Below are positions 50,682 through 59,006 of a DNA stretch of 64,000 nucleotides, piece by piece. The stretch lies in assembly GCA_016869975.1 (NCBI GenBank), contig VGCZ01000020.1, positions 31,724 through 95,723 of the forward strand, read 5' to 3'. Under the pieces are notes generated by a model, which saw nothing but the letters and a program-made list of their open reading frames with translations, did no database searches and had not been told where the DNA came from. Each line of letters opens with the position of its first letter. Positions within the stretch are counted from its first letter, which is position 1. Origin of the DNA: Alphaproteobacteria bacterium (lineage in GTDB: Bacteria; Pseudomonadota; Alphaproteobacteria; Reyranellales; Reyranellaceae). The position numbers and the translations under genes are program-made.

Positions 50682-51182
50682 ATGACCAATCTGTTCCGCC
50701 TCGTCCGTTCCGCCGGCCTCGCCGGCTTCCTCGTCGCGCTGATGTCGGCCGCGCTCGCCCAGCAGCCGCAGCCACCGGCGCCGCCCGACCAGGTCTTCGA
50801 GCGCTCGAAGCTGGTGATCGACACCGCCTCGGGCGTGCGCGAATTCGACGTCGAACTGGCGCTGACGCCCGAGCAGCAGCAGCGCGGCCTGATGCTGCGC
50901 AAGTCGCTGGGCGCCTACGAGGGCATGCTGTTTGATTTCGGCGAGCCGCGGCCGATCAGCATGTGGATGGCCAACACGCTGATCGCGCTCGACATGCTGT
51001 TCATCGCGCCCGACGGCACGGTGCGCCACATCCACGCCAACGCCGAGCCGCTGTCCTTGCGCACGATCGAGTCGGGTGGCCCGGCCAAGGCGGTGCTGGA
51101 AATCAACGGCGGCGCCGCGCGCATGCTGGGCATCCGCCCGGGCGACATCGTGCGCCATCCGATGTTTGGGAATGTGAAGTAG
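50682..51182 (+). CDS. DUF192 family exported protein
   Basis: This 166-residue protein has a signal peptide ending AALAQQ and a DUF192 domain. FDVELALTPEQQQRGLMLRK, GMLFDFGEPRPISMWMANTL and LDMLFIAPDGTVRHIHANAE are the characteristic strands, ending GIRPGDIVRH. The family is widespread and its function is unknown. It is monocistronic, with a degenerate palindromic repeat after its stop. Confidence 0.9.
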   Translation: MTNLFRLVRSAGLAGFLVALMSAALAQQPQPPAPPDQVFERSKLVIDTASGVREFDVELALTPEQQQRGLMLRKSLGAYEGMLFDFGEPRPISMWMANTLIALDMLFIAPDGTVRHIHANAEPLSLRTIESGGPAKAVLEINGGAARMLGIRPGDIVRHPMFGNVK

Positions 51183-51197
51183 CGCCAGGCAAACGCT

Positions 51198-51232
51198 TCC
51201 CTTCTCCCCTCGGGCGACGAGAGGAATCTGAC
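51198..51232. repeat. Degenerate CCTTCTCCCCTC repeat fragment
   Basis: TTCCCTTCTCCCCTCGGGCG is followed by ACGAGAGGAATC. This looks like a decayed copy of the CCTTCTCCCCGC palindrome, with the second arm partly lost. It lies between DUF192 and the convergent DUF1963 gene. Confidence 0.45.
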
Positions 51233-51302
51233 CTCAGCGCTTCCCCGCCAAGGCGACGCCGTCGTCCGGTGGCGGCCGCGCAAGCCGGCGTGATCGCTGG
51301 TG

Positions 51303-52730
51303 TCAGTGGCTTTCGAGATACAACCGCGCCTTCGAGAGGTCGCCCTTCCGCAGGCTCTTCACGTCGATGACGACATAGTAGGCCCCGACATCGGCCCACA
51401 ACCAATTCATCGCGCTGTCGGATCCTATCTCGAACAGTCGCAGGTCTTCCGTCGGACCGCTGGGAATGCCCCACTGGACGTCGACGTCGTGATAGCCGCC
51501 CATATGGTGGGGTAGATTGCAGTCGTGGCATCGCCAGTAGGGCTCGAACGTCGAGAGCACCGATGGTGGAATCAGCTTTCTGAGGCGGGTGTCGACGTAG
51601 TAGTCCGCGACGAGCTCGAAGTTCGCCACATATCCGTTGGGGTAGACGCTGACATGTTCCTCCCAGAGGAAATGGCGCCACTCGCCGCCCTTCAACTTCC
51701 GTTGCGTGGTGAAATAGCGGAAGGTATCGCGTTTCAGGCGCTCCTGAAGCGACTGCCATGCCGAGACTGGCATGGGGGTGTCGAGGTCATGCGTCAGGAT
51801 GGAGGCCCGCTCGCGGGCGAGGCGCTCGCAAGCTGATACACGCCAGGCACGATACCGCCGATCGGCCTCATGCAAATGGTCGATGATCGCGTCGGCTGTG
51901 GGATAACGCTCAAGAAATGCGGCCAACGCCGCGCGACCCTCCGCGCGATAGGTGTCGGCCCATTCAGCAGACCTTTCATTGTACTCGAGCAGCACGGTGT
52001 CGATATAGCCCGGCTTGCGCAGCCGCGAGACGAAGTCCTCGTCGAGCTTCAGGCTGGATAGGGACCCGGCGAGAGGGCGTTCGCTGACGTTCAGGACATA
52101 GAGAGCGCCCCGCCAGGTAAAAGGCTGCGGATCGCGTGGCGCCACGTGTGCAACGGGTAGCCCCTCGTCCAGGAGCATCTCCGAGTCGGAGGGGGTGTCG
52201 CGCGCTGGGTCGTCTTCTTCCTCGAGCGCTTTGTCGGCGGCAGCAACCAGATCCACCGGCCAACGCCGCCAGGTCGACGGGATGTCGGCCGGTGAGCGGC
52301 AATATTCGTAGGCGTCCGACCCGCGATGCTTGCCATCGTCCGCGGGGCCGAGATCGACCGGCGCTGCGCGCTCCGGCCCAAGCGATTCGATGTGCAGCAC
52401 GCGCAGGGTATCGGACCCAAGCGGCGGGAAGTGATTCGGATCGATGAACAGGAGCAGCCATCCGTGGCGGGGTCCGAGCCCACCCCAGAGTTGCGGCGGA
52501 AGGTCGGCGCAGGCGATCTGGGCGACGAAATGCAGGGGGCGCTCGCCTCTCTCCGGATACTCGGCCGAGATCGATCGCGGCCACGCGACATGCTCGGGCA
52601 TCATCGGCAGGCCGCCAAGCCAGGACCGTGGTGCTTCGGCCCGCGGTGGAACCTGCCGCCTCAGGCCAACGGAAACGCTCTCGGTCACGCGCGGTAGCTC
52701 GTCGGTAGGCGGCTCTTCGGATGAGGTCAT
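51303..52730 (-). CDS. DUF1963 domain protein
   Basis: This 475-residue cytosolic protein shows the DUF1963 signature: SWLGGLPMMPEHVAWPRS, then RPLHFVAQIACADLPPQLWG and GWLLLFIDPNHFP in the first 150 residues. The remainder includes two long charged helices (about 265-340) and a C-terminal CHDCNLPHHMGGYHDVDVQW block, repeating the family HkmgGyp-type motif. DUF1963 proteins are sometimes adjacent to polymorphic toxin systems, but no toxin is present. ATG 52730 is preferred to TTG 52766. It is longer than most single-domain members. Confidence 0.8.
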   Translation of the reverse strand: MTSSEEPPTDELPRVTESVSVGLRRQVPPRAEAPRSWLGGLPMMPEHVAWPRSISAEYPERGERPLHFVAQIACADLPPQLWGGLGPRHGWLLLFIDPNHFPPLGSDTLRVLHIESLGPERAAPVDLGPADDGKHRGSDAYEYCRSPADIPSTWRRWPVDLVAAADKALEEEDDPARDTPSDSEMLLDEGLPVAHVAPRDPQPFTWRGALYVLNVSERPLAGSLSSLKLDEDFVSRLRKPGYIDTVLLEYNERSAEWADTYRAEGRAALAAFLERYPTADAIIDHLHEADRRYRAWRVSACERLARERASILTHDLDTPMPVSAWQSLQERLKRDTFRYFTTQRKLKGGEWRHFLWEEHVSVYPNGYVANFELVADYYVDTRLRKLIPPSVLSTFEPYWRCHDCNLPHHMGGYHDVDVQWGIPSGPTEDLRLFEIGSDSAMNWLWADVGAYYVVIDVKSLRKGDLSKARLYLESH

Positions 52731-52739
52731 GTGCACTAT

Positions 52740-53016
52740 GATGTCGGGAATATAGAGCAAGAACAATCAACCCATGAGGGTATTCCTCTGCGGCGCGCCC
52801 TCACCAGCTCCGCATCCTTTTCGAAGACACGCTTCAGCGGGTGGCTCCATGAGGCGTCAACAGCGGGCCTCGAAATCCTTCCACTCCGGCAGCGCCTCGA
52901 TCGTCGTGCCGACGGGATATTGGATCTGATGCACGCGGCGGCGACGGTCCTAGGAAACTGGCATGCGCCCGTTCCGCCCGCTAGCATCCGCGCGCGAACG
53001 AGACTTGGGGGAGCAC
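52740..53016. other. Intergenic stretch with possible C-terminal gene fragment
   Basis: No full gene is apparent between DUF1963 and fhs. On the minus strand near 52862-52940 a short reading frame gives VHQIQYPVGTTIEALPEWKD then FEARC and a stop. That looks like the tail of a lost gene, but no family is recognisable. The fhs promoter must also lie here. Confidence 0.35.
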
Positions 53017-54696
53017 ATGGCCGAGACGTTGACCGACATCGAGATCGCCCGCCGGGCCACGCCGCGGGCGATCCCAGAGGTCGCCGCCAGGCTCGCCATT
53101 CCCGAGGCGGCGCTGGAGCCCTATGGCCGCACCAAGGCCAAGCTCGATCTCGCGGCGCTGCCCGATCTCGCAACCCGTAAGAGCGGCAAGCTGATCCTGG
53201 TCACCGCGATCAACCCGACGGCGGCGGGTGAGGGCAAGACGACCACGACCATCGGCCTGGGCGATGCGCTCAACCGCATCGGCAAGCGAACGGCCATCGC
53301 CTTGCGTGAACCATCGCTGGGGCCGTGCTTCGGCCAGAAGGGCGGTGCCACCGGCGGCGGCTACGCCCAGGTGATCCCGATGGCCGAGATAAACCTGCAT
53401 TTCACCGGGGACTTCCACGCCATCACCACGGCGCACAACCTGCTCGCCGCGATGCTCGACAACCACATCTACTGGGGCAACGCGCTGGGCATCGATTCGC
53501 GCCGCGTGCACTGGCCGCGTGTGATGGACATGAACGACCGCGCGCTGCGCGACCTCGTCATGAGCCTGGGCGGTGTCGCCAACGGCTTCCCGCGCCAGGG
53601 CCGCTTCGACATCACCACCGCGTCGGAGGTGATGGCGATCCTCTGCATGGCGCGCGATCTCCAGGATCTCGAGGCGCGGCTGGCGCGCATCGTCGTGGCC
53701 GAGACGCGCGACGGCAAGCCGATCACCGCCGCCGACCTGAAGGCCGCATCGGCGATGGCGGCGATCCTGAAGGAGGCGGTGAAGCCCAACGTCGTGCAGA
53801 CGCTCGAAGGCAATCCCGTACTGGTGCATGGCGGGCCCTTCGCCAACATCGCGCATGGCTGCAACTCGGTGATCGCTACGACGGCGGCGCTGCGGCTGGC
53901 CGACTATGTCGTCACCGAAGCCGGCTTCGGCGCCGATCTCGGCGCCGAGAAGTTCCTCGACATCAAGTGCCGCGCCGCCGGACTCAAGCCTGACCTCGCG
54001 GTCGTCGTCGCCACGGTGCGGGCGCTGAAGCTGCATGGCGGCGCCGACGCCAAGCAGCTCGGCACGGAAGACGTCGGCGCCGTCGAGCGCGGCATCGCCA
54101 ACCTGCTGCGTCACGTCGAGAACCTCGGCAAGTTCGGCCTGCCGGTGCTGGTGGCGATCAACCGCTTCACCTCGGACACGCCGGCCGAGCTGGCGCTGAT
54201 CGAGAGCGCCTGCGCCAAGGCGGGCGCGCGCGCGATCCTGTGCGAGCACTGGGCGAAGGGCGGCGCCGGTGCCGAGGCGCTGGCGCGCGAGGCGGTGGCG
54301 GTGATCGAGGCGGGCCGCGCCAACTTCAAGCCGATCTATGGGGATGAGCTGCCGCTGCTGTCGAAGATCGAGACCATCGCGAAGGAGATCTACCGCGCCG
54401 GCTCGATCGCGCCGACATCGGCCGTGCGCAAGCGCGCCAAGGCGCTGGAGGACGCGGGCTACGGCAAGCTCCCGGTCTGCATCGCCAAGACGCAGTACAG
54501 CTTCTCCGCCGACCCCGACATGCGCGGCGCGCCTTCGGGTCACGCGCTGCCGATCCGCGAGCTGCGCCTGAGCGCCGGCGCCGGCTTTGTCGTCGCCATG
54601 GCCGGCGACATCATGAGCATGCCCGGCCTGCCACGCGTGCCGGCGGCGGAGCGCATCCGGCTGATGCCGGATGGCGAGATCGACGGGATCTTTTGA
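53017..54696 (+). CDS. fhs: Formate-tetrahydrofolate ligase
   Basis: Fhs makes 10-formyl-tetrahydrofolate from formate, ATP and THF in cytosolic one-carbon metabolism. The 559 residues match the family length. The P-loop-like [20 protein letters not shown] appears near residue 60, then [20 protein letters not shown] and [20 protein letters not shown], all highly diagnostic. [20 protein letters not shown] closes the protein, and its GMPRVPAA-type end is typical. ATG 53017 follows GGGGAG. The gene stands alone; folD or other C1 genes are not adjacent. Confidence 0.97.
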   Translation: MAETLTDIEIARRATPRAIPEVAARLAIPEAALEPYGRTKAKLDLAALPDLATRKSGKLILVTAINPTAAGEGKTTTTIGLGDALNRIGKRTAIALREPSLGPCFGQKGGATGGGYAQVIPMAEINLHFTGDFHAITTAHNLLAAMLDNHIYWGNALGIDSRRVHWPRVMDMNDRALRDLVMSLGGVANGFPRQGRFDITTASEVMAILCMARDLQDLEARLARIVVAETRDGKPITAADLKAASAMAAILKEAVKPNVVQTLEGNPVLVHGGPFANIAHGCNSVIATTAALRLADYVVTEAGFGADLGAEKFLDIKCRAAGLKPDLAVVVATVRALKLHGGADAKQLGTEDVGAVERGIANLLRHVENLGKFGLPVLVAINRFTSDTPAELALIESACAKAGARAILCEHWAKGGAGAEALAREAVAVIEAGRANFKPIYGDELPLLSKIETIAKEIYRAGSIAPTSAVRKRAKALEDAGYGKLPVCIAKTQYSFSADPDMRGAPSGHALPIRELRLSAGAGFVVAMAGDIMSMPGLPRVPAAERIRLMPDGEIDGIF

Positions 54697-54773
54697 GTCG
54701 TCGCCGACGGAACGCGCACGCGTGCTCGACGCGTCACGGATGAGTCCATGACCAGCACTGGTCGCGCACAGGA

Positions 54774-54822
54774 TGGAAAGGAAGGGAAAGGAACGGAACG
54801 GAAGGGAATGGAACGGGTATTC
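54774..54822. repeat. GGAA-rich pentamer low-complexity tract
   Basis: About 45 bases are made of GGAAA, GGAAC, GGAAG and GGAAT units in near-tandem order on the plus strand. It lies between fhs and the convergent DUF2237 gene, outside any coding region. It could be slippage-prone. Confidence 0.8.
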
Positions 54823-54885
54823 CGCCGGAGGCGGCCGCGCTCAGCGCGTCGTTTGGGCGGCGTCAAAGACTGAGAGCACGACCGC

Positions 54886-55284
54886 CTAATTCGGCTGCCA
54901 GGCGTAGCGTCGCAGGGCGGCCAGGGTGACGATTTGCAGGGTCGCGGCGTGCGTCGATTCCAGCACCACGTAGGGCGCCTGACCAGCCTCGAGCGCCTCT
55001 TTCCAGCGTGCCGCGCACAGGCACCAGCGGTCGCCCGGCTTCAGGCCGGGGAAGCCGTAATCGGGCAGGGGCGTGCTCAGATCGTTACCGGCCGAGCGGG
55101 AGAAGGCGAGGAACTCCGTGGTCATGATGGCGCAGACGGTGTGGAGGCCGCGATCCTCGTCGCCGGTGTTGCAGCAGGCGTCGCGGTAGAAGCCGGTCAG
55201 CGGCTCGGTCGAGCACGGCCGCAACGGCCCGCCCAGCACGTTGATCGCCGCGCGGCGGCCCGGTTCATGCGTCTGGTCGAACAT
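54886..55284 (-). CDS. DUF2237 family protein
   Basis: This 132-residue protein matches DUF2237, a small family of unknown function. NVLGGPLRPCSTEPLTGFYR, DACCNTGDEDRGLHTVCAIM and TTEFLAFSRSAGNDLSTPLP are the conserved blocks, with GDRWCLCAARWKEALEAGQA and a final HAATLQIVTLAALRRYA. Five conserved cysteines may bind metal. It stands alone, convergent with fhs and upstream of tRNA-Pro on the opposite strand. Confidence 0.92.
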   Translation of the reverse strand: MFDQTHEPGRRAAINVLGGPLRPCSTEPLTGFYRDACCNTGDEDRGLHTVCAIMTTEFLAFSRSAGNDLSTPLPDYGFPGLKPGDRWCLCAARWKEALEAGQAPYVVLESTHAATLQIVTLAALRRYAWQPN

Positions 55285-55399
55285 GGGTGGCCTCGATACC
55301 TCACGCGGGACGGCGCAACTTAACCCTTCCGGGGCCGCGCCGTCGCTGATAAAACCCGAGCGCCTTCAAGGGTTTCCGGGACCCAATTGTCCGGGGCAT

Positions 55400-55476
55400 C
55401 GGGGCGTAGCTCAGCCTGGTAGAGCGCTTGCCTTGGGCGCAAGAGGCCGTCGGTTCGAATCCGGCCGCCCCGACCA
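55400..55476 (+). tRNA. tRNA-Pro (TGG)
   Basis: A 77-base cloverleaf with encoded CCA. The acceptor stem CGGGGCG pairs with CGCCCCG and the D-arm is GCTC/GAGC. The anticodon stem CTTGC/GCAAG closes the loop CTTGGGC, giving anticodon TGG. The T-arm is GTCGG-TTCGAAT-CCGGC (one G-C or G-T mismatch allowed). It decodes CCA. Confidence 0.95.
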
Positions 55477-55521
55477 GCTGCCCCGGATGCTGGGACGACA
55501 ACGCTTTGGGGATGGGAGTCG

Positions 55522-55824
55522 ATGCTGGTCAGGATCTTCAAGCCCGCGAAGACGGCGATGCAGTCGGGCGTCGGCAACACCAAGGAATGGGTCATCGAGA
55601 CCGAGCCCTCGCGCAAGGAGATCGACCCGTTGATGGGCTGGACCAGCTCGCGCGACACGATGGGCCAGGTCAGGCTGTATTTCGCCAGCAAGGAAGAGGC
55701 GATGGCGCACGCCGAGAAGCAGGGCTGGCAGTACACCGTGGACGAGCCCAAATCGCGCGCCATCAGACCCAAGGCCTACGCCGACAATTTCGCCTTCAAC
55801 CGCGTCGGCCGCTGGACCCATTGA
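55522..55824 (+). CDS. NADH dehydrogenase complex I NDUFS4-like subunit
   Basis: This 100-residue protein is the alphaproteobacterial homologue of mitochondrial complex I subunit NDUFS4 (18 kDa). ARIYKPAKTAMQSG-type start reads VRIFKPAKTAMQSGVGNTKE; GWTSSRDTMGQVRLYFASKE, then AMAHAEKQGWQYTV and the closing YADNFAFNRVGRWTH are strongly conserved. It is an accessory subunit at the peripheral arm of complex I. The gene lies between tRNA-Pro and tRNA-Arg, with the nuo operon elsewhere. Confidence 0.95.
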   Translation: MLVRIFKPAKTAMQSGVGNTKEWVIETEPSRKEIDPLMGWTSSRDTMGQVRLYFASKEEAMAHAEKQGWQYTVDEPKSRAIRPKAYADNFAFNRVGRWTH

Positions 55825-55825
55825 G

Positions 55826-55902
55826 GCGCCCGTAGCTCAGGGGATGAGAGCAACCGCCTTCTAAGCGGTAGGTCGCTGGTTCGAATCCAGCCGGGCGCGC
55901 CA
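55826..55902 (+). tRNA. tRNA-Arg (TCT)
   Basis: A 77-base cloverleaf with encoded CCA. Acceptor GCGCCCG pairs with CGGGCGC, the D-arm is GCTC/GAGC, and anticodon stem ACCGC/GCGGT closes the loop CTTCTAA with anticodon TCT. The T-arm is GCTGG-TTCGAAT-CCAGC. It starts one base after the stop of the NDUFS4-like gene and decodes AGA. Confidence 0.95.
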
Positions 55903-55975
55903 CATCTGCGCTATGCCGCGAACTTCACGCGCACCGCTCGTTAACCGGCCCTGTGCCGGCTGGGCGGGGAGGGTG

Positions 55976-56185
55976 TTATGCCTTGCGGCGCAGCGCGTCG
56001 GAGCAACGCTGATCGAGGCTGGCGCGCATTGCGTCGTCGGCCGTAATGCGACGGGCCACTGCCGGCGAATGGCCGCGGGCCAGCAATTCCATCTCGATAT
56101 CCCAGCAATCCTCGCAGCGTCCGGAGTCCGCCAGCGCCTGCGCGATCTCCTGCAGGTCGCCATCAACATTGTGACCTTCGAGCAT
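55976..56185 (-). CDS. Small hypothetical protein (69 aa)
   Basis: This small cytosolic protein is unrecognised. It is a mostly helical, acidic chain: MLEGHNVDGDLQEIAQALAD, a CEDC-containing turn (GRCEDCWDIEMELLARGHS) and the basic end RASLDQRCSDALRRKA. The two-Cys turn could bind metal. GGGGGAGACGA immediately precedes the ATG at 56185, a strong ribosome-binding site that supports a real gene. It lies downstream of tRNA-Arg on the opposite strand. Confidence 0.6.
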   Translation of the reverse strand: MLEGHNVDGDLQEIAQALADSGRCEDCWDIEMELLARGHSPAVARRITADDAMRASLDQRCSDALRRKA

Positions 56186-56410
56186 TCGTCTCCCCCGATT
56201 GACGAGCCTATAAGACGCCAAGTGCGTTCGGGAGTCTGTTAAACGAGCGCTCACAAAATGCGAAAGCGGCGTGAAATCAATCTCCTGCAGGGCGTTCTTG
56301 GGGTGCGTGCACACCAGGGCCGATGCAAATAGAGATGAGTGTTTCCTCAGTAACAGCCCAAGACCATCCAGCCGCCTATCGTCCGGCCACCCTCTGGATG
56401 GAGTCTGGAC

Positions 56411-57220
56411 ATGGCAAAGATCGCGGTCGAACCTGGTGTCGCCCTCGACTATCTCGAACGGGGCGACGCGTCGGGTCTGCCCATCCTGCTGCTGCACGGC
56501 TACACCGATTCGCGCCAATCCTACCAGCCGCTGCTGGCCACGCTGCCCGTCGGCCTGCGGTTGATCGCCGTCTCCCACCGGGGCCACGGAGAGTCGGACA
56601 AGCCGGCCTCACGCTACGACACGGCCGAGCTCGCCACCGATGTCGCCCACTTCATGGATGCGCTGGGCATCGATCGGGCGGTGATCGTCGGCCACTCGAT
56701 GAGCAGCCAGGTCGCGCAGCGTTTCGCCGCGCTGTGTCCCGAGCGCACCTTGGCGCTGATCCTCATCGGTGCCTTCGCGTCCTTGAAGGACAATGCCGAG
56801 ATCGCCGCGCTGCGGGAAGGGGTCGCCATGCTGAGCGATCCGGTCGATCCGGTCTTCGCGCGTGAGTTCCAGCGCGGCACCCTCGCCCAGCCCGTGCCGT
56901 CGTGGTTCTTCGAGACCATCGTCGCCGAGAGCCTGAAGGCGCCGGCGCATGTCTGGCGCTCGGCGCTCGACGCGCTGATCGCCGAGGATGACGCGGCCTG
57001 TCACGCGGCGATCACCGCACCGACGCTGATCTTGTGGGGTGACAAGGATCGCATCGGCTCGCACGCGCAGCAGGCGCAGATCGTCGCTTCGATCCGCGGC
57101 GCGCGGCTGACGGCCTATCGCGGCATCGGCCACAGCCCGCATTGGGAAGCGCCGCACCGAGTCGCCGCGGACATCGCCGCGTTCCTCGACACAATCCCGT
57201 TGGGTCGCCGCGCCGCCTGA
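56411..57220 (+). CDS. Alpha/beta hydrolase
   Basis: This 269-residue hydrolase has the oxyanion LLLHGYTDSRQSY near residue 27, the nucleophile elbow VIVGHSMSSQ with the catalytic Ser, and a late GIGHSPHWEAP with the catalytic His. The acid Asp lies in LILWGDKDRIG. LIAVSHRGHGESDKP is the usual strand before it. Its range could include lactonase, esterase or enol-lactone hydrolase activity. GGAG lies seven bases before the ATG. It stands alone. Confidence 0.9.
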   Translation: MAKIAVEPGVALDYLERGDASGLPILLLHGYTDSRQSYQPLLATLPVGLRLIAVSHRGHGESDKPASRYDTAELATDVAHFMDALGIDRAVIVGHSMSSQVAQRFAALCPERTLALILIGAFASLKDNAEIAALREGVAMLSDPVDPVFAREFQRGTLAQPVPSWFFETIVAESLKAPAHVWRSALDALIAEDDAACHAAITAPTLILWGDKDRIGSHAQQAQIVASIRGARLTAYRGIGHSPHWEAPHRVAADIAAFLDTIPLGRRAA

Positions 57221-57229
57221 ACGGCGCCG

Positions 57230-57462
57230 CGCCGTGGGTGACGATCACCGCATTAGTTTTGGCGATCTAGAGTCACAGGGTGCGCCATTTTTGTTGCGCC
57301 TGATGACTGCCTCCGGGCGATCGGGCGACGCCGAGTGACAAATTCGGAAATCGGAACAGTGCTTTGACGGGAATCGTGAAATCTCATAACGCTGGTAAGA
57401 TGATTGTTTACAATCAGAAAAATAGGGAGGATGATTAATCTTATTGTAAAGGAGTAATTGGC
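57230..57462. promoter_or_regulatory. AT-rich intergenic island with palindromes
   Basis: This stretch is much richer in A and T than its surroundings. It contains GATTGTTTACAATC (a 6-bp inverted repeat around TT, near 57402) and further on TTATTGTAAAGGAG. A TTGACG at 57364 could be a -35 box, but the matching -10 is poor. It may carry a promoter and operator for the small gene at 57463 and the M23 peptidase; the site and regulator are unproven. Confidence 0.45.
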
Positions 57463-57774
57463 TTGCCCAAGTCATTCTTCCTTGAGCCGGGCCTTTTCGC
57501 TCGCTGCGATGGTCTGTGGTACGAACCCGGCATCCTGATGGTCGTCGAACCAGGCGACCGCGTGGAAATTTTCGCCGCGCATGATGGATCGCCGGGCCAG
57601 CGCAAAGCGCACTATGTCTATCGACAGCTCGATGCCCATGAGCCGCCACCGGGTCTGCGTGGCGACTGGAGCGGCCGGCGTCGTCTCAGCTCGCGGCCAG
57701 GCGGAAGCCGCCTGAGCGCGTACTTCGCGCCGCGCGCACGACACGAATGGGCAAGCGCACCCGCTTTCGCCTGA
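57463..57774 (+). CDS. Hypothetical protein with TTG start
   Basis: This 103-residue frame begins at TTG 57463, eight bases after AAAGGAG. The first 65 residues (PKSFFLEPGLFARCDGLWYE, GILMVVEPGDRVEIFAAHDG and KAHYVYRQLDAHEPPPG) look like real folded protein. The last 35 are Arg/Ser/Ala-rich and overlap the M23 peptidase start by 28 bp. I recognise no family. It could be a genuine small gene whose 3' end has drifted, or a chance frame. Confidence 0.45.
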   Translation: MPKSFFLEPGLFARCDGLWYEPGILMVVEPGDRVEIFAAHDGSPGQRKAHYVYRQLDAHEPPPGLRGDWSGRRRLSSRPGGSRLSAYFAPRARHEWASAPAFA

Positions 57775-58961
57775 TCGTCGTCGGTTTCGCGCTCGCCCAG
57801 GGCGCGAGCGAAGCCACCGCCCAATTGCCGTTCACCGCGCCTGGCGCGTTGCGCGAACACGGCTTCGTCACACATCGCGACGCGCCGGCACCACCTCTCA
57901 CCCGCGAAGACTCAGACCCGCGATCGACGCTGTATCACCGCGGCGAGCCGCTCAGCCACGCCTTCCTGCGCACCGACGGCGGCGCGACAGGCGGCCCGCT
58001 GTCGCCACCCGATATCGACTACGAAGCGCTGACCGCCAGCCTCGCGCCGATGATGACCATGCACGGCCAGCTCGCGCGCGGCATTGATTGGCTGCGCCGG
58101 GACGGCGTCGAGCCCGGCGCGGGCGTCACCACACATATCTTTCGCGCCCAGGGAGTCGTGCGCGGCTCGCTGTCGGGCTCGTTGATAGCCGCCGGTGTCT
58201 CGGCGTCGGCGACCGGCGAAGCGTTGCGCGCCTTCGAGCAGGAGATCGATGTAGCCGGCGCCGCGCGCGGCGGTGCGCGCTTCGCCGCGTTGGTCGAGCG
58301 GCGCTTCGATGCCGCCGGCCGTCGCGTCGGCGACGACCGCATCGTCTGGGCCGAGCTCCGGTCGCACGATCGGCGCGCGGTGGCGATCCATCGCTTTCGG
58401 CCCGAGGGCGGCGCTGAGCGGTTCTGGCTCGCCGATGGCCTGAGCGTCGGCAAGGCGCCGCTGAAAGCGCCGGCCGCCGCCGCCTTGATATCGTCGCCCT
58501 TCGGCAAGCGCGAGGGACCGATCCTTGGCATGGGCAGCGCGATGCATACCGGTGTCGACTACGCGCTGCCGCCGGGTACGCCGGTGCCCGCCGCCGCCGC
58601 CGGCACCGTCAAGGCGGCCGAGCCCAATGGCGGCTATGGCAAGTGGGTGCTGATCGAGCATGCGCCGGGCCTGGCGACGGCCTACGCCCATCTCGAGTCC
58701 TTCGCGCCCCATATCGTGCCCGGCGCGCGCGTGGCCCAGGGCGATATCATCGGCTTCACCGGCGACACCGGTACGTCGACTGGTCCGCATCTACACTACG
58801 AGGTGGTGGTCAATGGCGAAGCGGTCGACCCGATGAGCCATGCGGCGTCGGCGCGCGACTCGCTGCGTGGCGCCGACCTCGCGCGCTTCCACGCGCTGTT
58901 CAGCGATCTGCTGCGCGACTACGCCGGCACCGCGCCGTTGGCGCGGGCGTCGATCCGGTAG
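57747..58961 (+). CDS. M23 family metallopeptidase (LytM-like)
   Basis: This 404-residue exported protein ends in an M23 zinc peptidase domain (about 255-365). MHTGVDYALPPGTPVPAAAA holds the His and Asp zinc ligands, YGKWVLIEHAPGLATAYAHL follows, and GPHLHYEVVVNGEAVDP holds the HxH motif. The N-terminal leader (LIVVGFALAQGASEATAQ) and a long middle region resemble DipM/ElyC-type envelope endopeptidases, which cut peptidoglycan cross-links. All active-site residues are present, so it is probably catalytic. It is convergent with the tonB gene. Confidence 0.92.
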   Translation: MGKRTRFRLIVVGFALAQGASEATAQLPFTAPGALREHGFVTHRDAPAPPLTREDSDPRSTLYHRGEPLSHAFLRTDGGATGGPLSPPDIDYEALTASLAPMMTMHGQLARGIDWLRRDGVEPGAGVTTHIFRAQGVVRGSLSGSLIAAGVSASATGEALRAFEQEIDVAGAARGGARFAALVERRFDAAGRRVGDDRIVWAELRSHDRRAVAIHRFRPEGGAERFWLADGLSVGKAPLKAPAAAALISSPFGKREGPILGMGSAMHTGVDYALPPGTPVPAAAAGTVKAAEPNGGYGKWVLIEHAPGLATAYAHLESFAPHIVPGARVAQGDIIGFTGDTGTSTGPHLHYEVVVNGEAVDPMSHAASARDSLRGADLARFHALFSDLLRDYAGTAPLARASIR

Positions 58962-59006
58962 TTCACTGTCGGATCGACAATCCGCCCCGCGTGTTGTCGC
59001 GAACGC

